From Dysgonamonadaceae bacterium (lineage in GTDB: Bacteria; Bacteroidota; Bacteroidia; Bacteroidales; Azobacteroidaceae), in NCBI GenBank assembly GCA_031253625.1, contig JAIRVZ010000131.1, positions 1 through 64,000 on the forward strand: DNA of 64,000 bases. Direction: 5' to 3'. A program made the translations under genes and the position numbers. The notes beneath the pieces are model-generated. The model saw only the letters and a list, made by a program, of their open reading frames with translations, had not been told where the DNA came from and did no database searches. Below are positions 44,435-53,071 of this stretch, one piece after another; positions within the stretch are counted from its first letter, which is position 1; the number at the start of each line of letters is the position of its first letter.

Positions 44435-45187
44435 TTATTTTACTGTCTTTTTTGTTGTTATGTATATCAATAGTCCAATCAATATAAAAAGAAGACTTAA
44501 AAATTGAGACGGTGTCAAGATGTCTGTAAATAGCTGTCCTCTGTCATCTCCTCTTAGAAATTCAATAAAGAAACGAAAAAATCCATACCCTACCAAATAA
44601 ATAGGGGTTCTCAATGCGAACCGTTTGACTTTAACTACTACCACAAAGAGCAACAAAAGAAATAATGCCTCGTAAAATTGCGTCGGATGTAAATGAACAT
44701 CGCAACCTAAATGAAGAGAAGGTAAAGAATTGTCAGGATACATAACTCCAAAAAATGAATTTGTCGGTTTCCCATAACAGCAACCAGCTAAAAAACAACC
44801 AATTCTTCCGAAAAAATGAATGATAATAACAAACGGAATAAGCAAATTAAATGCAAGTTGGTTGTTCGTCTTTAATATTGAATTAATAATCAGAAAACTT
44901 ATTGCACCTACTGTTATTCCGCCCATAACAGTTATTCCTCCTGTAAAAAAAGTTTGAAAACTCAATTTGTATCCGTGATATAGTAACTCAAATAACTTTG
45001 CACCTACAAAACCCAATCCGATTGATACTATAAGAGATAAATAAATATTTCGGTCGGTTTTGAAGTCAACCTTAAATTTCTTTATTTCCTTCTCCAAATA
45101 CAAAAAACCAAAAACAGCACCAATACCTATTAATAAATTATACATAGGTATTAAAATCCCATCCCCTATTTCAAGATATTGGTGCAC
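44435..45187 (-). CDS. Lgt-family paralogue lacking the usual catalytic His motif
   Basis: The membrane protein has about 250 residues from GTG 45187 and seven hydrophobic helices, with the Lgt outline: IPMYNLLIGIG, GGITVMGGITVG, FFGRIGCFLAGCCYG, HPTQFYEALF and GYGFFRFFIEFLRGDDRGQ. True prolipoprotein diacylglyceryl transferases have a FHGG-type His in the second motif; here it is VMGG. The conserved GRIGCF Arg remains. It may act on another lipid-phosphoglycerol transfer, or be inactive. It starts 7 nt after the preceding membrane gene. Confidence 0.8.
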   Translation of the reverse strand: MHQYLEIGDGILIPMYNLLIGIGAVFGFLYLEKEIKKFKVDFKTDRNIYLSLIVSIGLGFVGAKLFELLYHGYKLSFQTFFTGGITVMGGITVGAISFLIINSILKTNNQLAFNLLIPFVIIIHFFGRIGCFLAGCCYGKPTNSFFGVMYPDNSLPSLHLGCDVHLHPTQFYEALFLLLLFVVVVKVKRFALRTPIYLVGYGFFRFFIEFLRGDDRGQLFTDILTPSQFLSLLFILIGLLIYITTKKTVK

Positions 45188-45194
45188 TTCGGAT

Positions 45195-45569
45195 TTAAGC
45201 TGTTGTGATTTCTTCTTTCTTTTGTGTGAAGCAGAAAATACCACCTAATAAAAACAGAATAGCTACAATTAAAGCCAGCATATTACCCGCAATTAAGGTA
45301 ATACCACACATAAAAGTTGCAATGAGCATAATTATTCCGGCCGGCACAGGCGTTTTCTTACCCAATAATCCTCCAATTAGCCCTGCAATTGCACCTAAAA
45401 GACCCATCGATAGATAGAAACTTCCTAAACTGTTAACGTCTGATGCTTCACTCAAAGCACCAACAGTAGCAGCACACGCTCCGGAGCAAAATGCTGCCGG
45501 AATTCCTAAAACACCTCCAATGATACCCATTATCATTGGTACATTTGATGTCCCTCTTTTCTTCGCCAT
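45195..45569 (-). CDS. small four-helix membrane protein, DUF4064-like
   Basis: The protein has 124 residues from ATG 45569 (MAKKRGTSNVP). Four Gly/Ala-rich membrane helices are present: MIMGIIGGVLGIPAAFCSGA, LSMGLLGAIAGLIGGLLG, AGIIMLIATFMCGITLIAG and a last one before QKKEEI. It resembles DUF4064 proteins; the role is unknown. It forms a pair with the Lgt-like gene. Confidence 0.65.
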   Translation of the reverse strand: MAKKRGTSNVPMIMGIIGGVLGIPAAFCSGACAATVGALSEASDVNSLGSFYLSMGLLGAIAGLIGGLLGKKTPVPAGIIMLIATFMCGITLIAGNMLALIVAILFLLGGIFCFTQKKEEITTA

Positions 45570-45602
45570 AATTTTAAAACCCCTAATTCGTGTCGGGAGC
45601 AA

Positions 45603-46047
45603 CTTCTAAATTATTTCTGCTCTTGCAGCTTTGCAGGACTTGAACACAGCCACCCCACATTGCATGCCACGAGCAATTGTACACAAAATATAATATTTTA
45701 TTTAATTTTTCTAAACTTTTCACAAAGCTATTGGTTTTTTTATCAGGTTTAAATAGCAGATAAGTTTCAGGCAGAATTTTTCGAATCAATAAAAAATTAA
45801 ATGCCACTTTATGAACTAATTATCATTTTTCTTTGGCAGAATTTTGTTGGATAACAGACATTTTCTATTTGGAGCACTTGTCTTAAAATTTTCATAGATA
45901 TAGATAGGTTGTTATATTGAAAGAAAAGCACTGTGCCTGAACGGTGTTAAAAAACAAAATAAAACTAATGTAAGTTAAATTTAATTTGTTATACTGACAA
46001 ATAGTTTATAATTTTGCGGCGAAATTGAGGAAAAACTTCTTTATAGT
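45603..46047. other. 445-bp gap upstream of the nuo operon
   Basis: The first 80 bp are GC-richer; a 74-codon minus-strand frame covers part of it but has no recognisable sequence or promoter. The remainder is AT-rich and contains only the nuo promoter. Confidence 0.5.
45985..46016 (+). promoter_or_regulatory. promoter of the nuo operon
   Basis: TTTG (45985-45988), a 20-bp spacer and TAATTTTG (46009-46016) fit the consensus, 31 bp before nuoA. Confidence 0.75.
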
Positions 46048-46401
46048 ATGAGTAATTCTGCTTTGTTTTTGGTCGTATTGATTACGGCAATTTTTATGGT
46101 TGTAGCAGCTTTGGTAATCGCAAAGTTGTTGGCGCCAACCTCCACAAATCCCCTTAAAGGAGACCCTTACGAATGCGGAATCCCTACCCGCGGTACTTCT
46201 TGGATGCAATTCAAAGTAGGGTATTATCTTTTCGCCATATTGTATTTGGTGTTTGATGTAGAAACCGTTTTATTATTCCCATGGGCAGTTACGATGAAAG
46301 ATTTAGGTGCGCAAGGTTTGTTTTGCGTATTGTTCTTTATAATCGTATTGGCACTCGGATTGGCATACGCTTGGAAGAAAGGAGCTTTGAAATGGAAGTA
46401 A
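46048..46401 (+). CDS. nuoA: NADH-quinone oxidoreductase subunit A
   Basis: The 117-residue membrane subunit has three helices and the conserved loop DPYECGIPTRGTSWMQFKVG (Cys loop near the quinone site), followed by FDVETVLLFPWA. It is the first gene of the operon. Its end overlaps nuoB by 10 nt. Confidence 0.95.
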   Translation: MSNSALFLVVLITAIFMVVAALVIAKLLAPTSTNPLKGDPYECGIPTRGTSWMQFKVGYYLFAILYLVFDVETVLLFPWAVTMKDLGAQGLFCVLFFIIVLALGLAYAWKKGALKWK

Positions 46402-47057
46402 AAAATATAAAGATCCGCAATATGAAGTACGAGGATTTCAAAGAAAATGAATACCTCGAGGAATATGTGGACGAATTGCGCCGGAATGGCGTTAATATTT
46501 TTGTCGGTAAATTAGACGACCTGATTAATTGGGGACGTTCCAATTCGGTTTGGCCGTTGACATTCGCCACCAGCTGTTGCGGTATCGAGTTTATGTGCTT
46601 AGGTGCTGCGCGTTACGATTTTGCGCGTTTCGGTTGGGAAGTTACCCGCAACAGTCCACGTCAGGCTGATGTAGTTTTCGTTTGCGGAACGATTGTGCAT
46701 AAAATGGCTCCGGTTTTGAAACGTTTATACGACCAAATGGCCGAACCCAAATATGTAATGGCTTTCGGAAGTTGTGCCATTTCAGGAGGCCCTTTCAAAA
46801 GTTCATATCACACGGTAATGGGCGTTGATCAGGTTATTCCTGTCGATGTTTATATTCCCGGATGTCCACCGAGACCCGATGCAATGATTTACGGAATGAT
46901 GCAATTGGCACGTAAAATCAAAGTTCAGGAATTTTTCAAATTACCGAAACAACCTTTGGTAGTTCGTCATTGCGAGGAATGTAATGACGAAGCAAACCAG
47001 TCTGGATTGCTTCACTCCGTTCACAATGACGGAACAGAGAAAGGAGGCAAACAATGA
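46392..47057 (+). CDS. nuoB: NADH-quinone oxidoreductase subunit B with repeat-encoded tail
   Basis: The 221-residue subunit carries cluster N2: the tandem Cys in TSCCGIEFM, then FGSCAISGG and YIPGCPPRPDA. ATG 46392 lies in the nuoA end. The last 30 or so residues (VVRHCEECNDEANQSGLLHS onward) are translated from a dispersed palindrome at 46966-47032 and have no counterpart in ordinary NuoB, which ends soon after the QLARKI helix. An AGGAGG box for nuoC/D lies behind the palindrome. Confidence 0.95.
   Translation: MEVKNIKIRNMKYEDFKENEYLEEYVDELRRNGVNIFVGKLDDLINWGRSNSVWPLTFATSCCGIEFMCLGAARYDFARFGWEVTRNSPRQADVVFVCGTIVHKMAPVLKRLYDQMAEPKYVMAFGSCAISGGPFKSSYHTVMGVDQVIPVDVYIPGCPPRPDAMIYGMMQLARKIKVQEFFKLPKQPLVVRHCEECNDEANQSGLLHSVHNDGTEKGGKQ
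46966..47032. repeat. dispersed palindromic element CGTCATTGCGAGG...CAATGACG in nuoB
   Basis: CGTCATTG at 46966-46973 and CAATGACG at 47025-47032 form the ends. Inside lie TAATGACGAAGCAA and GGATTGCTTCACTCCG. The sequence is the common interspersed palindrome whose complementary strand reads as CERSEAIQ-type peptides. It keeps the nuoB frame open. Confidence 0.85.
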
Positions 47058-48691
47058 ATATAGTTAAACAGAAACTTGCTGCTTTCAGCTTTGCTACCAT
47101 AGAAGAAAAGGGAAAAACGATAACAGTTACCGTTCCTAAAGAAAATTTATACGAAACAGCTAAAATGCTCCGCGACATGGAGGGAACTCCATTCGATTTC
47201 CTGATAGACATTATCGGAATGGATTATGGAGATGAAGGTCTCGGAGTTATTTATAACCTCTGCTGTACGCACTTCCCTGCTTATTTAATTGCACTAAAAA
47301 CAAGTACTCCCGATCGCGAAAATCCGATGTTGTATTCGGTTCACGATTTGTGGAGATCTGCCGGATTGTATGAACGCGAAGTACACGATTTCTTCGGAAT
47401 CAAGTTCATCAACAATCCCGATATGCGTCGCCTTTTCTTGCGTTCTGACTGGAAAGGTTATCCATTGCGCAAAGATTATGATGCCGATCCGGCAATTAAT
47501 CCGGTTCCATTAGAAAATGAGTTGATCGAGAATATGGAAACTGTTCCTTCAATCACACTCAAAATGGGACAACCTGTCGAATCTACTCGCAAACTCTTCG
47601 GAGAAGAAGAATACATTGTCAACTTCGGGCCTCAACACCCTGCTATGCACGGAGTGCTACACCTCCGCGCCTCTTTGGATGGTGAGATTGTCAAGAAAAT
47701 AGACCCGAATTTCGGATATATCCACAGAGGTATCGAGAAAATGAGTGAAGCTTATACTTATCCTCAGATTCTTCATTTGGCCGACCGTTTGGATTATCTT
47801 TCAGGAACAATCAATCGTCATGCCATTTGTTTGTGTTGCGAAAAAGCACTGGAATTGGAAGTCCCGATGCGCGCACATTATATCCGTACTATTTTCGACG
47901 AATTAACCCGTATTGCTTCTCACTTATTAGGCTGGGGTTGTACGGCAATGGATATGGGTTCAATCACCGCTTTTGTTTATGGTATGCGCGACCGCGAAAA
48001 AATCATGGATATCTTCGAAGAAACTGCCGGTGGTCGCTTGATGGTGAACTACAATGTGATTGGTGGTGTTGCTCAAGATATTCATCCGAATTTCCAAAAT
48101 CGAGTTAAGGAATTTATAAAATATATGCGGAAGATGCTGAAAGAGCATCATATTCTTTTCACAGGTAATCCGATTATGCGCGACCGTATGGATGGCGTGG
48201 GTTATTTGAGTAAAGAAGCCGCTATTTCCGTAGGCGCTACAGGACCTTCGGGTAGAGCTTCTGGTTGGAGTTGCGATGCTCGCAAAATCGAACCTTATGC
48301 TGCTTACCGTCAGGTTGAATTCAAAGAAATGTTGCGTCAGGATGGTTTGACATTCGACCGTTACGTTATTCGTTTGGACGAGATAGAAGAATCGCTCAAA
48401 ATCATAGAGCAATTGATAGATAATATCCCCGATGGGCCGTATGCCGCTAAAACAAAAGCGATTATTCGTTTGCCGGAAGGAGAATTTTTCCAACGTGTTG
48501 AAAATGCCCGTGGAGAATTTGATGTATATATCAATAGTAAAGGAGATAAGTCACCTTATAGAATCAAGTTCCGTTCACCGTGCATGACCTTGGTTAATGC
48601 CTTGCAAGAAACGGCTATCGAATCGAAAGTAGCCGACTTGATTATGATTGGAGCATCATTGGATTATGTTATACCTTGTATTGACAGATAA
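47054..48691 (+). CDS. nuoCD: NADH-quinone oxidoreductase fused subunits C and D
   Basis: The 545-residue fusion has NuoC at about 1-150 (VHDLWRSAGLYEREVHDFFGI, RLFLRSDWKGYPLRKDY) and NuoD at about 175-545 (NFGPQHPAMHGVLHLRASLD, YIHRGIEKMSEAYTYPQ, DRLDYLSG, and a C-terminal CMTLVNALQETAIESKVADL). NuoD holds the quinone site. The ATG overlaps the nuoB stop (ATGA) behind a strong AAGGAGG site. Confidence 0.95.
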   Translation: MNIVKQKLAAFSFATIEEKGKTITVTVPKENLYETAKMLRDMEGTPFDFLIDIIGMDYGDEGLGVIYNLCCTHFPAYLIALKTSTPDRENPMLYSVHDLWRSAGLYEREVHDFFGIKFINNPDMRRLFLRSDWKGYPLRKDYDADPAINPVPLENELIENMETVPSITLKMGQPVESTRKLFGEEEYIVNFGPQHPAMHGVLHLRASLDGEIVKKIDPNFGYIHRGIEKMSEAYTYPQILHLADRLDYLSGTINRHAICLCCEKALELEVPMRAHYIRTIFDELTRIASHLLGWGCTAMDMGSITAFVYGMRDREKIMDIFEETAGGRLMVNYNVIGGVAQDIHPNFQNRVKEFIKYMRKMLKEHHILFTGNPIMRDRMDGVGYLSKEAAISVGATGPSGRASGWSCDARKIEPYAAYRQVEFKEMLRQDGLTFDRYVIRLDEIEESLKIIEQLIDNIPDGPYAAKTKAIIRLPEGEFFQRVENARGEFDVYINSKGDKSPYRIKFRSPCMTLVNALQETAIESKVADLIMIGASLDYVIPCIDR

Positions 48692-48695
48692 AAAC

Positions 48696-48752
48696 GAAAA
48701 GTGAAAAACGAAAAACTAAAAATTTTTCACTATTCACTTTTCACTATTCACT
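48696..48752. repeat. inverted repeat of AAGTGAAAAA words
   Basis: GAAAAGTGAAAAACGAAAAAC faces TTTTTCACTATTCACTTTTC in the nuoCD-nuoH gap, giving an AT-rich hairpin (arms quoted in part). Confidence 0.6.
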
Positions 48753-48762
48753 TATATAAATT

Positions 48763-49824
48763 ATGTTTGATTTCGCAATAGTAACATCTTGGATAGACCA
48801 GTTTCTTCGTTCATTTTTGAGCGCAGGATGGACATTATTCGTAGAGTTTGTACTTATAGGCCTTGTTATTTTGGCCTTGTATGCAGTATTGGCTCTTTTA
48901 CTGATATATGTTGAACGCAAAGTTTGTGCGTTTTTTCAGTGTCGCATCGGACCCAATCGTGTAGGCCCTTGGGGCGTGCTACAAAGTGTAGCTGATATGG
49001 TTAAGATATTATTGAAAGAGTTGATAAATATAAAAAGAGTCGACCCGTTTTTATTTAAAGCTGCCATGTTCTTGGTAATTATCGCCTCGATTTGTACATT
49101 CGGTGCCTTGCCCTTCGCCAGAGGTTTGCAAACGATTGACTTTAATATTGGTGTCTTTTATCTGCTTGCCGTATCTTCTCTTGGAGTTGTAGGTATTTTG
49201 TTAGCAGGTTGGTCGAGTAACAACAAATATACGATGATTGGAGCCATGCGAAGTGGAGCCCAATTAATCAGCTATGAATTATCGGCTGGATTATCACTTA
49301 TGGCTATTGTTGTGCTTTCGGGTTCAATGCAACTTTCCGAAATAGTGAATCAACAAGCGGAAATGTGGTTTATTTTCAAAGGACATATTCCCGCATTTAT
49401 CGCATTTGTTATTTACCTGATTGCCGGACATGCTGAAACCAATCGTGGCCCATTTGACCTTCCAGAAGCTGAATCGGAATTAACTGCCGGTTATCATACC
49501 GAGTATTCCGGTATTCAATTCGGGTTTTTCTATTTGGCAGAATACTTGAATATGTTTATTGTTGCTGCTATTGCAACAACCATGTTCCTTGGAGGTTGGA
49601 TGCCGTTACATATTCCGGGTTGGGAAGGATTCAACCAAGTTATGGATTTTATTCCTTCTGTTATTTGGTTCTTCGGTAAAGCATTCCTGTGTGTATTCCT
49701 GGCATTATGGGTTCGTTGGTCATTCCCGCGTTTGCGTATCGACCAATTGTTGAACCTCGAATGGAAAGTGTTGATGCCGATTAGTTTGATAAATATTTTG
49801 TTAATGGCATTGTTGGTATTATAA
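48763..49824 (+). CDS. nuoH: NADH-quinone oxidoreductase subunit H
   Basis: The 353-residue, eight-helix membrane subunit links the peripheral arm to the pump modules. [40 protein letters not shown] and the C-terminal [12 protein letters not shown] are diagnostic. No nuoG lies between nuoCD and nuoH. Confidence 0.95.
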   Translation: MFDFAIVTSWIDQFLRSFLSAGWTLFVEFVLIGLVILALYAVLALLLIYVERKVCAFFQCRIGPNRVGPWGVLQSVADMVKILLKELINIKRVDPFLFKAAMFLVIIASICTFGALPFARGLQTIDFNIGVFYLLAVSSLGVVGILLAGWSSNNKYTMIGAMRSGAQLISYELSAGLSLMAIVVLSGSMQLSEIVNQQAEMWFIFKGHIPAFIAFVIYLIAGHAETNRGPFDLPEAESELTAGYHTEYSGIQFGFFYLAEYLNMFIVAAIATTMFLGGWMPLHIPGWEGFNQVMDFIPSVIWFFGKAFLCVFLALWVRWSFPRLRIDQLLNLEWKVLMPISLINILLMALLVL

Positions 49825-49825
49825 T

Positions 49826-50299
49826 ATGAAACTGATAAATTATATAGCAAACATCTTTATCGCGATATTCCGCCTGTTGCAGGGAATGTATATCACGATG
49901 TTGAACCTTATCCGTAAGAAAGTAACGGAGCAATATCCCGAAAACAGGGGAAAGAAAGAGCAATTCGAGCAGATGCGCGGTCAATTGGTTATGCCTCATA
50001 ACGAGAACAACCAACATAAATGTACGGCTTGTTTGATTTGTATGACGAACTGTCCGAATGGAACGATTCAGATTACAACCAAAATGGAAATGAACGAAGA
50101 AACCGGTAAAGAGAAAAAAGTGTTGGATACCTATATGTATGATTTAGGATGTTGTACATATTGTTCTCTTTGTACATGGACTTGTCCGCAAGACGCTATC
50201 GAGTGGTCGCAGAATTTTGAACATGCCATGTTCACCCGTTCAAAATTAAATATACGATTGAATAAAGAAGGTTCAAGTTTAGCCCCTAAAAATAAATAA
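49826..50299 (+). CDS. nuoI: NADH-quinone oxidoreductase subunit I
   Basis: The 157-residue ferredoxin-like subunit has two 4Fe-4S motifs, CTACLICMTNCP and CTYCSLCTWTCP (clusters N6a and N6b). An N-terminal amphipathic segment lies on the membrane. It starts 1 nt after nuoH. Confidence 0.95.
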   Translation: MKLINYIANIFIAIFRLLQGMYITMLNLIRKKVTEQYPENRGKKEQFEQMRGQLVMPHNENNQHKCTACLICMTNCPNGTIQITTKMEMNEETGKEKKVLDTYMYDLGCCTYCSLCTWTCPQDAIEWSQNFEHAMFTRSKLNIRLNKEGSSLAPKNK

Positions 50300-50301
50300 T
50301 T

Positions 50302-50826
50302 ATGGACGCAACAATTAACTTAATCATTTTTTACGCCCTTGCCGTAGTTGTTTTATCCATGTCGGTATTGGCTGTAACAACGAAAAAAATATTGCGGGCA
50401 GCTACCTATTTGTTGTTTGTGTTGATAGGAACCGCGGGGTTTTACCTGATGTTGAATTATCATTTTTTGGCGGCTGTACAAATTACCGTATATGCAGGAG
50501 GTGTTGTAGTACTGTTTATTTTTGCCATTTTCCTCGTAAGCAGTAAAGGCGAAGTAATAGAACCTCATGCAAAAAGAAAAGTCGTTTTAGGCCTTTTGGC
50601 ATCAGTTGCCGGAGCGGCCGTGGTCTTTTTTGCCCTGTTCAAACATCAATTTGTTATCGACAGTGCTAATACAACAATGATTGGCGATCAAGAAATGAAT
50701 ATGAAAGTGATTGGCCAAGCATTGATAGGAACCGGAAAATATCAGTATTTATTACCCTTCGAAATATTAAGCGTCTTATTGTTGGCTTGTATTATCGGAG
50801 GAATTTTAATCGCAAGAAAAAGATAG
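50302..50826 (+). CDS. nuoJ: NADH-quinone oxidoreductase subunit J
   Basis: The 174-residue protein has five membrane helices. AATYLLFVLIGTAGFYLMLN and VQITVYAGGVVVLFIFAIFL are the NuoJ signature around the pi-bulge helix TM3. Confidence 0.93.
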   Translation: MDATINLIIFYALAVVVLSMSVLAVTTKKILRAATYLLFVLIGTAGFYLMLNYHFLAAVQITVYAGGVVVLFIFAIFLVSSKGEVIEPHAKRKVVLGLLASVAGAAVVFFALFKHQFVIDSANTTMIGDQEMNMKVIGQALIGTGKYQYLLPFEILSVLLLACIIGGILIARKR

Positions 50827-50831
50827 ATTTT

Positions 50832-51140
50832 ATGATACCAATGGAGCATTATTTAATAGTCAGTACCCTGATGTTTTTCATCGGGATTTACGGATTTATT
50901 ACCCGGAAAAATATGATTGCCATGCTGATTTCGCTGGAGTTAGTCATCAATGCCGTGGATATTAATTTTATCGTTTTCAACCGTTATCTTTTCCCGGGAC
51001 AGTTGGAAGGAATGTTTTTTACCTTGTTTAGTATTGCGATTACTGCGGCTGAAACGACTGTAGCACTTGCAATTATCATTAATGTATATCGTAAAATCGG
51101 CAACGTTAATGTCGGCAACATTAATAAAATGAAAAATTAA
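50832..51140 (+). CDS. nuoK: NADH-quinone oxidoreductase subunit K
   Basis: The 102-residue protein starts at ATG 50832 and has three helices. KNMIAMLISLELVINAVDIN has the conserved intramembrane Glu, and ITAAETTVALAI the second Glu region. An in-frame start at 50787 lies inside nuoJ and is rejected. Confidence 0.94.
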   Translation: MIPMEHYLIVSTLMFFIGIYGFITRKNMIAMLISLELVINAVDINFIVFNRYLFPGQLEGMFFTLFSIAITAAETTVALAIIINVYRKIGNVNVGNINKMKN

Positions 51141-51145
51141 GAAAC

Positions 51146-53065
51146 ATGGAATATAGTTTATTAATATTGATTACGCCTTTTGTCCTTTTCTTACTATTAG
51201 GATTGACAGGACATAAGATGAAACCGAATGTAGCCGGAATCATCGGTACAACAGGTATGGCTTTGGCTGCAATATTATCTTATACAATTGCTTTCCAGTA
51301 TTTTTTCGGAGTAGGAAAAGTAGACGGAGTTTTTCAGCAAATCATTCCGATAAATTTTGAATGGTTGCGCTTTACGGATAACCTGCATATTGATTTGGGA
51401 ATATTGTTAGACCCGATTTCTGTAATGATGTTAGTAGTTATCACTACCGTTTCGTTGATGGTGCATCTTTACAGTTTGGCTTATATGCACGGAGAAAAAG
51501 GATTCCAACGTTATTATGCTTTTCTTTCTTTGTTTAGCTTTTCCATGTTGGGATTGGTTGTTGCTACTAATATTTTCCAAATGTATATTTTTTGGGAATT
51601 AGTGGGTGTCTCATCTTATTCTCTTATCGGATTTTATTATACCAAACCATCGGCTGTGGCAGCATCTAAAAAAGCGTTTATCGTTACCCGCTTTGCCGAT
51701 TTAGGTTTCTTGGTTGGGATTTTATTATTGTCTTTCTATACAAAAACATTCGACTTCGCAACTTTAACAGCAGACAACGCCTCGTTGGTTGTAAATTCTA
51801 CAGCCGGAGCCTCTTTCTTGGGATTATCTGTTGCCGCTTGGGCTACAGCGTTAATCTTCATGGGAGGCGCAGGAAAATCGGCTATGTTCCCGCTACACAT
51901 TTGGTTACCCGATGCAATGGAAGGCCCGACGCCTGTTTCTGCGTTAATCCATGCCGCAACGATGGTAGTTGCCGGAGTTTATTTGGTTGCCCGATTATTC
52001 CCGGTTTATTTCTTTTCCGCACCCGAAGTATTGACAATGATTGCTTATATTGGCGTATTTACTGCGTTGTTTGCTGCCGTTATTGCTATCACTCAAACAG
52101 ATATTAAGCGTGTATTAGCATTTTCCACGATATCTCAAATTGCACTTATGATGGCCGCCTTGGGCGTTTCCGGATTCGGTGGGCATGACGGCTTGGGATA
52201 TATGGCTTCTATGTTCCACTTATTTACACACGCATTCTTTAAAGCTTTATTGTTCCTCGGTGCCGGTTCAGTTATCCATGCTGTTCACAGTAACGACATG
52301 AGAGATATGGGACGTTTGCATAAATATATGCCTATTTCAAGCATAACGTTTTTCATTGCTTGTTTGGCAATTGCCGGGATACCTCCATTCTCAGGATTTT
52401 TCAGTAAAGATGAAATATTAGTTGCTGCTTTTCATCATGATAAGGTTATTTTCTATGCGATTTTGGTATCTGCCGGATTGACTGCATTTTACATGTTCCG
52501 TTTATATTTCAATATTTTCTGGGGAAAAGAAAAGACTTACACAGAACACCACAAGCCACATGAATCACCGTGGTTAATGACTTTCCCGTTGGTTTTCTTG
52601 GCAATATTGTCTTGCACGACAGGGCTTTTTGATTTCTCTGAATTTATCAGTCCCGATAAGATGCCCTTCGCAACGCATATCGATTGGACAATAGCAGGAA
52701 TGGCAATTGCCGTTGCGGTTATTGGTATTACTGTAGCTACAATATTATACGCAAAAGGAAGTGATAAACCTGCTCAAATGGCTAAATCATTGGGTAGATT
52801 TTACACAGCTACCCTCAATAAATTCTATTTAGACGAAGTTTGGATGTTTATTACCCAAAGTGTAATTTTCAAAATGATTTGTGAACCAATTAGATGGTTC
52901 GACCGCAACGTCATTGATGGTTCGATGAACGGTTTGGCTTGGGTAACACAAAAATCCTCGTCGGCTATCAAAGGTTTACAATCCGGTCAGGTACAATTTT
53001 ATGCGTGGGTATTTGTTGCCGGTTCAATTGTGATTGCTATATTAGTGTTGTTTTGTAAAGTTTAA
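51146..53065 (+). CDS. nuoL: NADH-quinone oxidoreductase subunit L
   Basis: The 639-residue antiporter-like pump subunit has about 16 helices. FWELVGVSSYSLIGFYY, GGAGKSAMFPLHIWLPDAME (Lys of the proton channel), PTPVSALIHAATMVVAGVYL and FSTISQIALMMAALG are the Proton_antipo_M motifs. The C-terminal part includes the lateral-helix region. Confidence 0.96.
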   Translation: MEYSLLILITPFVLFLLLGLTGHKMKPNVAGIIGTTGMALAAILSYTIAFQYFFGVGKVDGVFQQIIPINFEWLRFTDNLHIDLGILLDPISVMMLVVITTVSLMVHLYSLAYMHGEKGFQRYYAFLSLFSFSMLGLVVATNIFQMYIFWELVGVSSYSLIGFYYTKPSAVAASKKAFIVTRFADLGFLVGILLLSFYTKTFDFATLTADNASLVVNSTAGASFLGLSVAAWATALIFMGGAGKSAMFPLHIWLPDAMEGPTPVSALIHAATMVVAGVYLVARLFPVYFFSAPEVLTMIAYIGVFTALFAAVIAITQTDIKRVLAFSTISQIALMMAALGVSGFGGHDGLGYMASMFHLFTHAFFKALLFLGAGSVIHAVHSNDMRDMGRLHKYMPISSITFFIACLAIAGIPPFSGFFSKDEILVAAFHHDKVIFYAILVSAGLTAFYMFRLYFNIFWGKEKTYTEHHKPHESPWLMTFPLVFLAILSCTTGLFDFSEFISPDKMPFATHIDWTIAGMAIAVAVIGITVATILYAKGSDKPAQMAKSLGRFYTATLNKFYLDEVWMFITQSVIFKMICEPIRWFDRNVIDGSMNGLAWVTQKSSSAIKGLQSGQVQFYAWVFVAGSIVIAILVLFCKV

Positions 53066-53071
53066 GAAATT

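Noticed and set aside
45583-45807. 74-codon minus-strand ORF
   Set aside because: No recognisable domain, overlaps the start region of the next gene, poor composition and no promoter.
46936-47211. 91-codon minus-strand ORF containing CERSEAIQ
   Set aside because: This is the known false-ORF signature of the dispersed palindrome lying in nuoB.
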